A DNA stretch of 64,000 nt from Periconia sp. R9002 (taxonomy: Eukaryota; Ascomycota; Dothideomycetes; Pleosporales; Periconiaceae): NCBI GenBank assembly GCA_023627715.1, contig JAMAHW010000011.1, positions 124,001 to 188,000 on the forward strand, written 5' to 3'. Both the position numbers and the translations under genes were made by a program. The notes beneath the pieces are model-generated. The model did no database searches, was not told the origin of the DNA, and saw only the letters and a list, made by a program, of their open reading frames with translations. Positions 22,302 through 37,331 of this stretch are shown here, in pieces (within the stretch, counting starts at the first letter, position 1; each line of letters opens with the position of its first letter).

Positions 22302-23731
22302 GCTCGTCGGCCTACAGCCTTTGCTACACGTAAAAGAAGGGTGTGAGATACAGATCAATATAAGTGATGGGCGAAGCGGTTGCGGATGATGATTTTTTTC
22401 TGAGCGATATTTGTTTTGAACGAGTTCGTCTGAGAGGGGACTTTGGTCGTCATGTTGACAAAAATCATATGTGCTGTGTGTATGTCTCTGTATGCGTTTG
22501 TGGATAGATTGAGAGAAGAATTGGGGAGAAAAACAGGACATGGGTGGAATAAAAATTCTTTCTTTTTTCTTTCCCTTCCTCTTAGGTCGTCCTTTCTCTC
22601 CTCCTATTTTACAAGTTTAGTGTTATACTTTTTTTTTCTACGTTGTTCAATTAAATGAATGAAAAATTTATGTCTGTTATGTGTTTCTCCCCCGCCGCCT
22701 TTGTCGTCTTCTATACTGATATGTGTAGGGAAGGGGGTATGCATGTATGCATGTATGTATGTAGGTATGGGATATTGTTGGATATCGCGAGTCATCTAAT
22801 ACTTAAATTTTGACTATTTTTTTTTGGTGTGGGATGTTGTTTACATGTTGAATCTGAGGTATTCATGTTTATGTGTATATCTGTACACACTAAACAAATG
22901 AGCACACGAACTCACAAACCCCTTTCTTCCCCCCCATAATAACCCCCTTTCTTAAATAGGGAGGAATTTTGTTCGGAGAGAGGTAGTCCGGAATACAACC
23001 CCCGTATGTGTGTGGGGGGAATGAGAATGTAAAGAGTTGTAACGCAGTTCGACGGATGGATGATAATATATTTATTGTATGGAATTGCTCCTGCCTGCCT
23101 TTCTTACTCTTCTTCTGTGCCACCTTTCCCCCTCCCCTATCCCCCCCTCCCTAACTCCAACGCAGAAGGAAACAGAGATTCATAGCACACCTTTCCGCCT
23201 ATCATTTCCAAGAAGAAGAAAAAATTGTTCAGTTCATGTCATTCACAGGACCCGTCCCGTCTCGGACACGCACACGCACAAAACGTAAACTACATACATA
23301 CAAGTACATACTACTTCCCCCCCTCGCTCGCTCGCTCGCATCATACCGCCCCCAGTGATTCACCAACTAGGTCTGTGAAGATTAAAAAAAATCCGTATGT
23401 ATTCTGGATATTGATCCGTCATCAGCGAAATGGAGAGAACAGATGATATGACATGACATGATATAATCTCAAACCGAGAATAGCCATCAATCGATCCATG
23501 AGATGAATCAACACAACACAACAAACAAACAAACAATCTTCCCTTTCCCTTCCTTTCCCATCTAATCCCTTCCTCCCGCCTCCAACTCTTCCCAAAAATA
23601 ACCAAAAAAACACTCTCCCACAATAACACCAACAAGACAATGCTCCGCAAGTGTATATAAACCTCACACCAACCAACCATACAACACCTACCAGAAAAAA
23701 AAACGCATGATAAAAATCTAAAAAAAAAAAT
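22302..23731. other. Intergenic between convergent SCP160 and MED13
   Basis: 1.43 kb containing the two 3' flanks. It is low complexity in places: T-runs near 22625 and 22813, GTAT-type repeats around 22740-22770, a GCTC run at 23324-23338, and A-runs at 23697-23730. No gene is recognised. Confidence 0.5.
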
Positions 23732-26700
23732 CTACGCCCTCCCAGGCGGATAAACACTCTCCAACCCCGCCACACCCCTCAAACAAACCCCAACATGCCA
23801 GGGCACAACCCCGGCCTTGGTCCCCCTGATCCCCTTCAACCTTGCCAACAAGCCCAAGCCTCTGAACTGACCCAGGACCTCCTTGAGCAAATTCTCCGCC
23901 GCGGCGCGCGTCTGTGCTGTGGGGGTCCACGTCAGGCTGCTGTAATTGCGTTCCTGGGGGCTGGGGGACGGGGGCACGATGTTGTTGATGCCGCCGGGCG
24001 AGATGCCTTCTGTGCCTGCGGCGGTGGAGGGCGGGAAAGGGGAGGTGGCGGCTCTTGTGGGGTTTACGGCACCCATCCAGAGGATGTTGACGGCGATGAT
24101 GGTGGGGCCTGGGGTGATGGTTGCGTCGGGGGTGTTTGGGGCCGCGGTGGGGATGGATGTCGAGGTGGTGCCGCCGGTCGAGATGTACGAGGGTGAGAGG
24201 CCGCGCTTCACGAGGAGGCCTGAGATGAGGGCGGGTCGGAATTCGTTGGTTGCGTTGGAGTTGTGGAGGCGGTGCGCGAGGATGATGCCCCAGGTGTCAT
24301 CTGTGGCGTCGACGAGGCGCGCTTCTGGGTCTGTACTTGGGTCGGTGGTGTTTTCGGTGGAAGGGGTTGCGGCAGGTGTGAGGCCGTGGTCGGGAGAGAC
24401 GACGCCTTGTGGGGTGGAACCGGGGGAGTTTGATCCTCCCCCTGGCGCGGAAGGGTGAGAGGAAGGGATGGTGGGCATGAACTTGAGATGGGGCTCGGTG
24501 TCTACGGTGAGCAGGGTGATGAAGAGATTGACTTGGGTTGGACATGAGACCAGGAACACCCAGGCCTCGAGTTCTTCCTTATCCATGACGCCTGCTTTTG
24601 CAATACATACTCGCCAAGTCACCCTGCGGGCTTGCAAAATCTCGATGGTGGTCTGCCATATTTCTTTTGCGATATCGACGAACGCTCGAGTGGCAAGGCT
24701 GTATGATACGACCGATTGAAACTTTCCACAGATATCTGTCCATGCTGCCGTCACCCACATTCCATCCAGGCTGATTGCGTAGCCGACATGGATGTAAGAG
24801 TTCTCGTGGAGGAGATCATGCGGTGGTTCAGCGAGCAGCTTGAAGGGAAGGGAGCGGGGAATTGGCTCTTCCAGTTGGAAAGACGGCGCAGTGTAGATGC
24901 TAAGGGGCGTCTTATCCTCGCAAGGTGCGCTGGGCGGACAGCGATCATACACCTCTCGCGCAAGACCAGTGTACGTGCTTGAGTCCAAGATGACCGGGGC
25001 TTCGAAGGAGGCAACATATTTCATGGGAACCACTTGAAGCACAAGGTCGGGCTTCGGCAGTTGATCATGACGCCCGGGTGGCCCTTGGCTGTAAGACTGG
25101 AAGAGCGCCCAGAAAGCGGAACACAGCTCCCAGAGGGCGCTGGAGTTTTCGAAAGGGTCGATCATGTAGATGACGAATGCATCTATCTTGGTGTCCTCTT
25201 TGCCACGCATCTGGGCGTGCTTTGCAGATAACTGTTTTCCCAGCTGGACGCAGATATCTCGGAGCGCCTTGAAAGCCGCCCGCGTAGATGTCCAGGTTGA
25301 GATTTTGCAGGGAACCAGGCCACTTCCGTATTCAGGGATTGTGTCGACACGAGTATGGCTGCCAAGTTTACAACTATCGTAAGCAAGCTGAACATTCACC
25401 ATGAAGTTGTTCACGCAGAACTTCAGCGGCTCGCTGCTTGGATAGATGGTGAATGCAATGACGTTCTTGGGTGGGCTAACTGGCGAAAGACCCAAAGGCT
25501 CCCAAAATGCCAATGCGGGTGGCAGAAGATCCCAAAGCACATCTGATCGCCGGACACGGATATGAGGCGGATTGATGTAATGCATGTGATGGCTTAGTGT
25601 CACCGGCCCTTCGTTGGGCTTCCGAGGCGGTGGCCGTTGTTGCCCTTTAGTTTGGGAAAGGTCTGGAAAAACATCCTGGATAGCTGCAAAGTTCGTGACG
25701 TTGCAGTCTGTGGCGGCGGGGAATATAGCCTTGATGGCCTTATGCCAGATGGTTTCCGATGGGATACGTTGGGTGAAATCGTCGAGGCAACGGTCCTGCT
25801 GCTCGTTGAGTATGTCTAGTGTCGCTGAAACAAGCTGGGCTGTAAGAATTTGTGCCACAGCAATGCTGTCCTTCCCACTCAGTGACTTCTCGTCTAGCAT
25901 ATCCATGGAAATATCGGGAGGTGAGACGGGGGTGTTGGGCGTGGACTGAGTCAATGGTGAGAATGCAGGGATACTATAACGTGTCTGGCTGGATGGTATT
26001 TCCACGGGCGCCGGAACGTCAACCAAAGCCCAGTCAGAAAGACTAGGTTCCAGAATTGCAAGAGCGGCGTCATCAGTCTGTAATCCCAGCATTTCCAAAT
26101 ATTCACCACCAAAGGAGTCAGCATAAGATGTCGCAGAGAGAGGCGTCGCATTGCCATCGGTTGGTAGTTTACGCTTTATCGGAATGATTATGCCTGGAGG
26201 CACAGACGGCGGCTGGAAGAGAACTGGACCTTCAACATCATCATCCTCCTCCACAGATGAATTATCGTCGCTGGCGGCGTCAGACGAATCGCTCTCCACG
26301 TCGGTGGGGGAAGGAACATTGGGCAGGCTGTTGTTCGCGGCGACCCCTACCGCGTATCGGAACTTTGTGAGAAGCGGTAGATCGCGCAAACTTTTCGGCT
26401 TTTGTGAAGCATCCTCACCCTCATTCCTACCACGACTTTGAGTCTTGTCATGAACAAAATTAAATCTACCAGATTGATACTTCGCATCCGAGATGCTCAT
26501 CTTGCGGCTGAAATCGAGGGGGTCGAATGCACTGTTCCTCGAATGGCCCGCGGTGGATGGAGACGATTTTGATGTGGATTTTGACTCCAAGGGGGGTAAG
26601 AGAGTCTCTTCGATGAAATGCGGACTTAGTGGAGGGGTGTTTTCTTTCACACTAGGGGCTACTGCAGTATTTTGTGTTTGGGAGTCTCTGGGTGGTGGTG

Positions 26701-28787
26701 TTATTTTCTTTGAATCGACCGGCTCTTCTGTTTTGATAGCGACGTTTGTTTTTGTATCCTGGGTAACCTGGCCGTTCTTGGATGATGCTGCGAAAACACT
26801 CTCTGGAGCCGCGGTAGGGTCTAAGGAATCCGAAGATGCATTACTAGCTTTGAGCTTTTCGATTTTCTTGCCTGCGCTCTGCTTTGTGTCTTCCCGACTG
26901 GACGTATCCAACATGTCCACATCTTCATCGTCCGGCTCGTCGAAAAAATTAAAATCGGCATCTGTGACCCCATTGGCTTCGTACCCATCTTCTTCCATAT
27001 CCTCAAACAAATCATCGTGGTTGCTGGTGGTATTGAATTGATCGTAACCAAGGGTAAAATCCGGCGATGTAGGTGGTTGCTGTGGCCCATCGATTTGCAT
27101 TATGTCTTGCGGAGCTGAAAGATTGATGGCGGGATTGGAACCACCGGGTGGCAATATGACATTAACACCAGCACCCGCAACACTGGGGGTATCGGCGCTG
27201 GACAGTACAGTGCCGGGGGGAACACCATCTGGTGGAGTTGGATAGACACCGCTGGGGGCTTGAAGTTCTCCATAGGCTCCCGAGCGGATATTTAACGGGG
27301 AAGAAGGCAACAAATTGGGCACTTCGTCTTTTGATCTAACTGCATCTCGCTGCTCCGCCGTTTTGGCCTTGCGCCGAGCTTCGACAATCTTGTCTCGCTC
27401 TGGCTTCCCTAGAAACCACCGCTGCGCCGCGTCCAGAGGATCTGTATATCCTGTAGAATTCAAAGCCTCAAACCATTTAGACCCATCATTTCCGAGGGTA
27501 GATGTCAGCCCTTGCTCAGATGGCGTGTGAGCGCTGCCCATCTGGGTGCTGTAAATGAAACACAAAGCCCGCGGCCACATGATTTCTATCGATGAATTCG
27601 AAAATGCAGGGCTTAAAGAAGTATGTTGACTGGGCTGAGCGAGCCGGATCCTAACCCATGAGCTGTTGTGATCCAAATTCTTTAGAGTGTATCCTTTCCA
27701 ACCAAGCCAGCGTTGAACTGTAGATTTCCATCTTTCAATCCCCTGCTCCAAAGGTGAAGTTCTCGGTCGCTTTCGCCGATCTTTGGCGTTGCGATCGTTA
27801 ACAACCATTTCCAAGGGGTCTTCGAAGCTTACAATCTGCGCCAATATGCCATTGGGAGCAACACGAACACACTTGCCAAGAAAATTCTTCCCTTCTTCTC
27901 CTGCCGCATCGAGTACGCATTGCATGTTGGTCTGTGGAAGGGTAAATGTCGATACCATTAGAGTGCCGGAGCTAGCCCAGAATACGTCCACATTGGTGAG
28001 CCTGTTCGGAGATAGATACTCGGGTTCGGGTTTATGAGGGGCGGTATCTGCATCTTGTTGAACAGTCGCTCTGGATATAATCGTGCGGTAGTTGAGCGCA
28101 ACCACTCCATGATCTCTGACCAGGGAATACACTATCAGGGCAACAACAGCAGACGTGAACAGCTCATATACCATAAAAGTGTCATGCTGCTGCTGATCGG
28201 GTGTGCTGCCGGCCTGAAGATTTCCTTGTTGCAATCTGCCTCCGCCCGTATGATTCGGTTTGGTGGAGCTAGGAGTCATAGGAGAACTTATAGAACCGGA
28301 AGAAGGCGTATTCTGGTTTGAGTTTCGCATAGGTGGACGCGCCAGCTCGGAGGCTTTCATGAATCCGCATTGTTCACCTTCAAAGAGTTAGCCTGCATCT
28401 GTTGCGCGTGTACAAAAGCCAGAAGAGGCATAGTGGAGACATACGGTGGAATTGATAGCCCTCCATGACAGGGAGATGCAGAGGATTTTTGTTGCCTGGA
28501 TGCTCGACAGTGGCGGATCGAAATAGCCACAGCCAAGGTCGCGAAGCATCCTGTACAACCAGATGATGGGCTTGCCTTAATTCAGCCTCCGCAGCGCGTA
28601 TATCGTCAGACGGGTCCCATTCAAAATGGGATTGGGCGGTCGCGAGGTTGCGGGTGACGGAGACAGCTTGATATGCAACGGCGTCGAATTCTCCCTGGGT
28701 ACGATGGTCAGGACTTCCGAGATGAGGGGGGGCACGTGGACATACGATAGCTTGCGCATTGGTACTACAAGATTTGAGGAATTCCAT
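23732..28787 (-). CDS. MED13: Mediator complex subunit 13 (Srb9/Ssn2)
   Basis: Subunit of the Mediator CDK8 kinase module, which represses or tunes RNA polymerase II transcription. Exons 28746-28787, 28445-28694 and 23732-28377 (introns of 51 and 67 nt) give 1645 residues. The first exon is only 14 codons, MEFLKSCSTNAQAI, joined to GEFDAVAYQAVSVTRN, the conserved N-terminus; the second junction restores YQFHREQCGFMKASELARP, a family block. The N-terminal Med13 domain covers roughly 1-400. The middle is acidic, Ser/Pro-rich and disordered. The C-terminal domain includes HVRVRRSDVLWDLLPPALAFWEPLGL, YDSCKLGSH, and the Piwi/MID-like region with VVSYSLATRAFVDIAKEIWQ and VCIAKAG. The distal C-terminus contains Thr/Pro-rich loops and ends in VPWHVGVCLRGVAGLESVYPP. 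Divergent from ENP2. The 3' part is strongly GC-biased at third positions. Confidence 0.95.
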
Positions 28788-29782
28788 TAGAGGAGCAGCG
28801 TCTCTAAGGAATGCGCAAGTGGTATTGCTGTCGTAAATGCACTCCTACTACAGCACTGTAAACCTTCATCAACCCGAACTTTGGATGAAGAAACGGCAAC
28901 GCAGGGCGGAGCTTGGTACAACTATGTGGACAGCGGGAGTCGTGTGTAATGCGGGGCGAGCAGCACGGCGGTTATGCAAATGACATGGCACGCGTTCGGA
29001 GGCATACGGACCATGTTGGTCCAACGAGCCGGGGGATTTTGGTACTGCTGCTATGGAGCTGGTGTTTGAGTCGCGCACACCACACGAGCCGAAGGGATAA
29101 CCCGACGTGGAAGCAGGCCGAGGATGATATTCGAATGCCCCCACGCGCCGACAGGGAGAGAGGTGAGGTGATGTTCAGGCCGGGGGTCCGCCGCGGGTTA
29201 GGAATGATGTGATGGATGGGGGGTGGTGGAGGATGTTGTTTGTGTGATGAGGTAAGTAACTAGGTATTGGGTATCAACTAGGTTCAATGTCGTGCCATCA
29301 CGGGATGGAGATGCAAGCGCGCTTAGGATCAAGATGGCGATTCAGGTCCAGTTGAGGTCGAGGTCGAGTTTGAGGTCCGGTGAAGCCGAACAGTTCACCG
29401 AAGGGTACGGCAATAGGCAACAAGAAACTGTGCGATTTATCATCTACTTATCCATCCCTCAGCGACTCATGGCATGCACACACTCCATGACCGACGCTCG
29501 GGTCGCTTGTTCGCGCTCGCTCGGGTTTCGGAAGGCCCGTGCCATCCCGGCCCATCTTTTTTTCTACCTCTGTGCATTCGAACATCCACTCCGCAACCTT
29601 TTTTATACTGGACAAGACCAACACCGGTCTCGCGACACTTTTGTATTTTCCTTCCTCCTCAAAACCGTCCAAAACCATACCAGTCGTTGTTTTGTCCGTC
29701 ACGATTTCAAGTTACCGCCGAATTAATCGCCTTTTCGGCGTCTCTTCCTCCCCCGCCGCGTGCTGCCACCTTCACATCCACC
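28788..29782. other. Divergent intergenic region MED13 / ENP2
   Basis: 995 nt between the start codons. The last 350 nt contain C/T-rich stretches consistent with a leader for ENP2. Short open frames on both strands resemble no protein. Confidence 0.5.
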
Positions 29783-32100
29783 ATGAAAATCTCCAACGAT
29801 TCCACCGTACCCGTCTATACCATTTCTGGGGCAGAGGCACGCCCACTTCCAGATTGGCTGATACGAAAGCGCAAGAGGAGTTTAAAGCAGGACCCCGAGT
29901 TTGCCAATCGTGTTGAGCTGCTTCAAGATTTTGAGTTCGAGGAAGCTAGTGAGCGCAAAAACCCTTTTGAGCTTGTCTGCAATCGGCTTACATTTTTCAG
30001 GTCAAAAAGTGCGCGTTAGTGAGGATGGCCAGTGGGTACGTAGTCCAATACCACCTTTTAATCATCTGAAATCAAGCTCACAGTATCCAGGTTATGTCCA
30101 CCGGCACGTACAAGCCTCAAATCCACGTCCACAACTTGCCACAGCTCTCTCTCTCTTTTGCTCGACACACAAACTGCCTCAATGAAACTTTTGTGCTCCT
30201 TTCTTCCGATTACACAAAGTCAATACATCTTCAAACAGATCGATCTGTCGAACTCCACACTGCGGGCGGACTGCATCACTCCATCCGAATACCGCGTTTT
30301 GGTCGAGATCTTTTGTATGACAAGCATTCGGCTGAAGCTCTGATACCCTCGGTCGGTGTAAATGCCGAGGGGATGGGTGAAGCTTACCGACTGAATCTGG
30401 AGGTTGGCCGCTTTATGAAGAGTTACGAGGTGGATGTAGGCGGAGACGATACGGCAACAGTAGGCGCTGGTTCGCTGCAAGGTGGAATCCACGCGGGTAG
30501 CGTGAACACAGGTGCAATCGCAGAGGACAGTCATGGCCTTACAGCTTTTGGTACTTCATTGGGCACAGTCGAGTTCTGGGATCCACGGTCTAGGAATCGA
30601 GTCGGCATCCTCTCTGCACCCAACGACGCTTTTGAGGGACGATCTGAAATCACTGCTCTGCAGTTCCACCGTTCAGGTTTGGAGTTGGCCTCTGGCAATT
30701 CAAGTGGACTGGTGCATCTTTACGACTTGCGATCGCCTGTTCCTATACTGAAGAAGGATCAAGGCTACGGCTTTGCTATCAAAAACATCATTTACCTCAA
30801 CTCTTCCACTTCTACCCGCGCGCAGACCTCCGAACCGAAGATTCTCACGGCTGACAAACGTATCATCAAAATATGGGACGCGCGAAATGGCGAACATTGG
30901 ACATCCGTCGAGCCCTCGGTAGATCTCAACCATGTGGAGTGGTGCAAAGACAGCGGAATGCTTCTCACGGCCAACGAGGGCAAGCAGCAGCACGCATTCT
31001 TCGTTCCGCAGCTTGGTCCAGCACCCAAGTGGTGTGCCTTCCTCGACAATATCGTGGAGGAAATGGCTGAGGATCCAAATGATCCCAACTCCTTCAACAA
31101 GAACCCGGCCGGCGAAGTGTACGACAATTTCAAATTCCTCACCCAGCCTCAATTGCGACAACTCAACCTCGATCACCTTATTGGCACTACGAACTTGCTG
31201 CGTCCTTACATGCATGGTTACTTTGTGGCCCAGAAGCTATACGAAGAAGCTCGTCTCATCTCGAATCCCGATCTATGGCAAGAACAACGACAGAAGAGTA
31301 TCAAGGAGAAGATCGAAAAGGAACGCGAATCACGCATCCGCGGCAACAAGAAAGTGGCAGTCAAGGTCAATCGCAAGTTGGCAGAGAAAATCCAAGAGCG
31401 CGAAGAAAAAGCCGAACGAAGACGTGCCAAACGCGTGCTCGAAAAGGGTGGCGACGACGACATGCTCGACGACACAGAAGCAGCCCCTGCCGTCGGAGAG
31501 GATACCGAAGCACAACAAGCCAAGCCGGCCGGCGGTCTCCTCAACGACCCCCGTTTCGCACGCCTGTTCCAAGACGAAGACTTCGAAGTCGACGAGGAAA
31601 GTCACGAATTCCAAGCCATCAACCCCGTCACAAGCACCAAACTTCCCAAAGGGCTTACCGCTGTGGAAGAAGAAATGCTCGACGACACCAAAGGCTCCTC
31701 GTCCGAGTCCTCGTCAGATTCAGAAACCGACCACACCCGGCCCGCCCCCAAGAAGTCGACAGACAACGATCAAAATCGCATATCCACGTCGTCGTACAAG
31801 AAAGCCGGGCACGTCAACCAGAAAGGACCGCAGATGGTCGTTTCGTCGTCTACCTCGAACCGCAAGACGGGACCGAGCCGCGACAAATCTTTTGGATCGC
31901 GCGTCACGAAGCTCAAGGACAGAACCGCTGCGTCTTCGGGCCGTGGTGGCACAACGACGGTGGTCGGCGAGCGCGAAATCACGTTTATACCGGAGAAGAA
32001 GTCGAAGAAGAAGAGTTTCGGGGGTGAGGAGGATGGGCAGCGGCACGATCGGAAAAAGGATCGCAGGAGCGCGAGCAACAATGTGTTTAGGAATATGTAA
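29783..32100 (+). CDS. ENP2: Ribosome biogenesis WD40 protein Enp2 / NOL10
   Basis: Enp2/NOL10 is a nucleolar protein of the small-subunit processome needed for 18S rRNA maturation. Exons 29783-29948, 30001-30035 and 30091-32100 give 736 residues. The middle exon is 35 nt. Splicing yields VPVYTISGAEARPLPDWL, LLQDFEFEEASQKVRVSEDGQWVMSTG and YKPQIHVHNLPQLSLSF, the canonical Enp2 N-terminus. The seven-bladed WD40 propeller occupies about 60-370, with ITALQFHRSGLELASG, VHLYDLRSP and IIKIWDAR. After it come LRPYMHGYFVAQKLYEEARLI and a basic coiled coil (about 420-480). The NUC153 motif is at DPRFARLFQDEDFEVDEES. The tail is acidic then Lys/Arg-rich with nuclear localisation character. Every part expected of the family is present. 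Confidence 0.96.
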
Positions 32101-33451
32101 AGATATAGAAGGAAAGAGTAGAGAAAAGCACGCAAGGCAAAAAGCTCGGTCTTGGAATTTGAGATAATCAATGATACCCTTTTTTTCTTACTTGTGTTCC
32201 TTTTCTGCTCCTATACTTTGTCCTTCCTATCTATAAAATGTTGTCATGTCATCAACGAAGGAACAGGAGAAAAAGAGACTTGAACGCGGATGAGATGAAT
32301 CGTTCTCATCGCAGCAGTAATCATCTCACTAGCGAACATGAACACAATCAAAACTCAACAGGTGCCTAGGTACATAGGTACAGCATCTGAGTTTCCGGCT
32401 TGGCGAACAATGGGCTGAGAGGGTACAATATCATGCGATGGGATACGATGGGCGGATCCGGATTTCCGAATTGCCGATGGACTGAGCCGACCGAACGATG
32501 TGGCACAGTAGACATCGATGGGAGATGACATGGCACGGAGGATGGACGGAGATGGAGGGGATGTTCAGTGTTCCGAGGCGGAACTTTGGCGGGGGTACAT
32601 GTGTTCCCCTATGTAAATAGGTGCCTCCATTATTGCATTTTCGATAGATGATTGTGTATGATGGGAAGAATGTATATTTTGGCAATGTTGGGTTTAGATA
32701 CCTACAGAGGCGTAGTTTTGTTGTGTTGTTGAGGTAGAGGGTAAGCAGTCAGTTGGTTAGCTAGACAGACGAGGGAAAAGACTGCTCAAGAGGGTAAAAG
32801 TATACGTTGACGAGACACGATAGCTACATAGTTACATGGCAAGATCGATGATAGCAAACCGTGACACATGTATGTTTCTCAAGTTCAATTTTTGAATCTG
32901 TTTATCCGGTAGTCCAAGTAAATCGACCTTGGGGAAAGAAGCGGGAACAGGCGTTGTTGACCGCTTACCTGGTCCATGCGGAACCACCAATCGGCGAGGG
33001 GGCATTTCACAATCGGGAAACGTGTAATCCACCCCATCCATCCATCCATTCAAAGCAATCTTCACTTTTTGGTGCTTGTGTGAAAAAGACCGGGCGGAAC
33101 CTTTTTTCGCTACCTACCTACCTTGACTTATCCATCATCTCTACTCTACTTCCACTCTCCTCTCTACCGTCTATCTCGTGTCTGCCCCCTAACTCCAGCA
33201 TTCACCTTTTTTCGCACTCTCGCCTACCCTACTTGACTTCTTCAATCAAATCCTAGACTAAGGACGCTAGCCGAGCAACCGACCGAGCGGCGTGCGCGGG
33301 AAACTCCAACAAGTCCCAGTCAACTTTCTGCCATCTTTCCCCCACCACCTACCTGTCTTCCTCCACCCCTACACCACAACAACCACAACAACCACAACCA
33401 CTCGTCGCCTCAACACCCACCCCGTTCCTCCCCGCAATCCAACCGCACACC
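32101..33451. other. Intergenic: ENP2 3' flank and cytochrome b5 promoter
   Basis: 1.35 kb. It contains a CCTAGGTAC palindromic core at 32365-32373, CATC and CTAC microsatellite stretches near 33036-33120, and a C/T-rich leader just before the cytochrome b5 ATG. No gene is recognised. Confidence 0.5.
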
Positions 33452-34231
33452 ATGGCCGACAAGGAATTCACCTACTCGGACGTCTCCGAGCACGCCACCA
33501 AGAAGGACCTGTACATGGTTATCCACGACAAGGTGTACAATGCGTCTAGCTTCGTCGACGAGCACCCGTACGTTCTCACTTTTTTTAACTTTTGCTATGC
33601 TTGACGAATTGCTGCTTCGCCGCTTTCACCCACCTCCCCCACCAAATTACCCTGCTTATGTCTTTGGCATCTCCCCCCCGTAACAATATATACGCACTCG
33701 CGAACCCTACAGCGTTCCATACCATACCCACAACCCACTCCCCCAAAATCGACATCCTTACAAAACGAAGAACCACCCCGCTAACCAACCCCCCAGTGGA
33801 GGCGAAGAAGTCCTCCTCGACGTCGGAGGCCAAGACTCAACCGAGGCCTTCGAGGACGTAGGTCACAGCGACGAGGCGCGCGAGATCCTCGAGGGTCTGT
33901 ACGTCGGCAAGCTCAAACGCCAGGTACATCTTATCCCCTCCCCTCTCCCCCCTATATCCCCATCCCCACCACTTTCCCCCCTCTCCCTGACTACCCATCC
34001 CAACCAAAATCCCAAAAATCCAACATCGTGGGACTTTTTCTTTTTTAAATAAAAAATTACTGATGTGAGGGATAATAATAGGAGGGCGACCCAAAACCCA
34101 AATCCTACGGCCAAACCTCGACCACGACCGCGACCACGGACAGCGCTTCAGGCGGCATCGGCCTCTACGCCATCATCCTCGTCGGCGGTATTCTCGCTTT
34201 TCTCGCGTACAAGTTTTTGCAGACGCAGTAA
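33452..34231 (+). CDS. CYB5: Cytochrome b5, tail-anchored
   Basis: Small haem protein that passes electrons to fatty-acid desaturases, hydroxylases and some P450 enzymes at the ER surface. Exons 33452-33567, 33797-33923 and 34082-34231 give 130 residues. The haem-binding domain covers 4-80, with axial ligands His38 in the HPGG motif and His62 in EDVGHSDEA; their 24-residue spacing is standard. The Pro codon of HPGG is interrupted by the first intron. After a Ser/Thr-rich linker comes one membrane helix (about 104-126), followed by a short polar tail, as in ER tail-anchored b5. The introns (229 and 158 nt) are long for this window and C-rich. The ATG at 33452 sits in a good context after a C/T-rich leader. 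Confidence 0.96.
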
Positions 34232-35292
34232 ATGGGGCTTTCCCACTGGGGCTGGGGGGGTTACATGTCTAGCAAGACACGGTGGAAGGAGGGTGGGGAA
34301 ACATAATCAACATCTCCTTCTTTTCTTTTGCTGCGTCGTCGTTGTGTTTGTGAAATTCGCCAGCAGGGTGATTGATGTGCATTGAATCATTGATCAGCGT
34401 AGACGGTGTTGTTTGCGAAAGGACGCCCTGGACGAAACGAACGGGCGGTGGTTGGTTATTTATTTTTATTTACCTTGGGGGAGGGGGGTATAATTCCCTT
34501 TTTTTCCCCTCTATTCCTGAGAAAGAAAGGGGGAATAGGGGCAGAGAGATAGAGACAGAGAGCAGGATGAAGAGGTGATTCAACAAGCACTTTTTTTTTC
34601 ACTCACCTTACGCCAAGTGGATGGAGTAGGGTAGAGTAAGGATACAAGAAAGTGAAGTCGAGTTTACATGCTGTTTGGTATTTTTTTTTTCCGTTGGATC
34701 GATCGACTGATTATCTCTCCCCCCCGTCTCTCTTTCTCCGATCTGTGTTGTCGTTGGAGAGAGATGACATGTCACCAGACCAGACGACACGAGAGCGACA
34801 GCGAGAGCGAGCGGGCATATAGTATTTATGTACCCAATATCCCATTCCCCCCCCCCTCGTTCTCCCTCATAAACACTTCCTTGACTGTTTTTCCCCCCCC
34901 CCCCCGTGCAACAAAAAAAGGGAAAAAAAAAAGCCATAGGTTTTTTTTGTTTCCTACCGTGTACATGTGTCCATCAATACTCTCGGATAGGTAAACTAAC
35001 AAACTAACTCCATACAATAACGAAAAGCGCTGTCACTTCTCAATCCCCAACTTCATCCCGGTTCTTCGTCCATCTTCCATTCAATTTCCTGCAAGGAAGG
35101 ATCGGTCACTTGATGTACGAACGTCGAAAAAAGAAAGTGCAAGAAGAAAAAAAAATTGGTATATGTTATATATGCATTTCATTCACTCATTCATTCTTCC
35201 TCCTCTGGCACCAACGTGCTGTCTCTCTCCCTCACTCGCCAGACAGAAGCCTAGCGACATTTCCCACGACCATCTACAACACAATTCACAAT
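34232..35292. other. Intergenic between convergent cytochrome b5 and HSE1
   Basis: 1.06 kb of 3' flanks. It includes long homopolymer runs: C-runs at about 34846-34855 and 34893-34905, and T-runs near 34590 and 34682. No gene is recognised. Confidence 0.5.

Positions 35293-37331
<2,039 letters not shown>

Noticed and set aside
30932..32167. 411-residue Arg/Ser-rich frame overlapping ENP2
   Set aside because: Out-of-frame shadow of the conserved ENP2 coding sequence.
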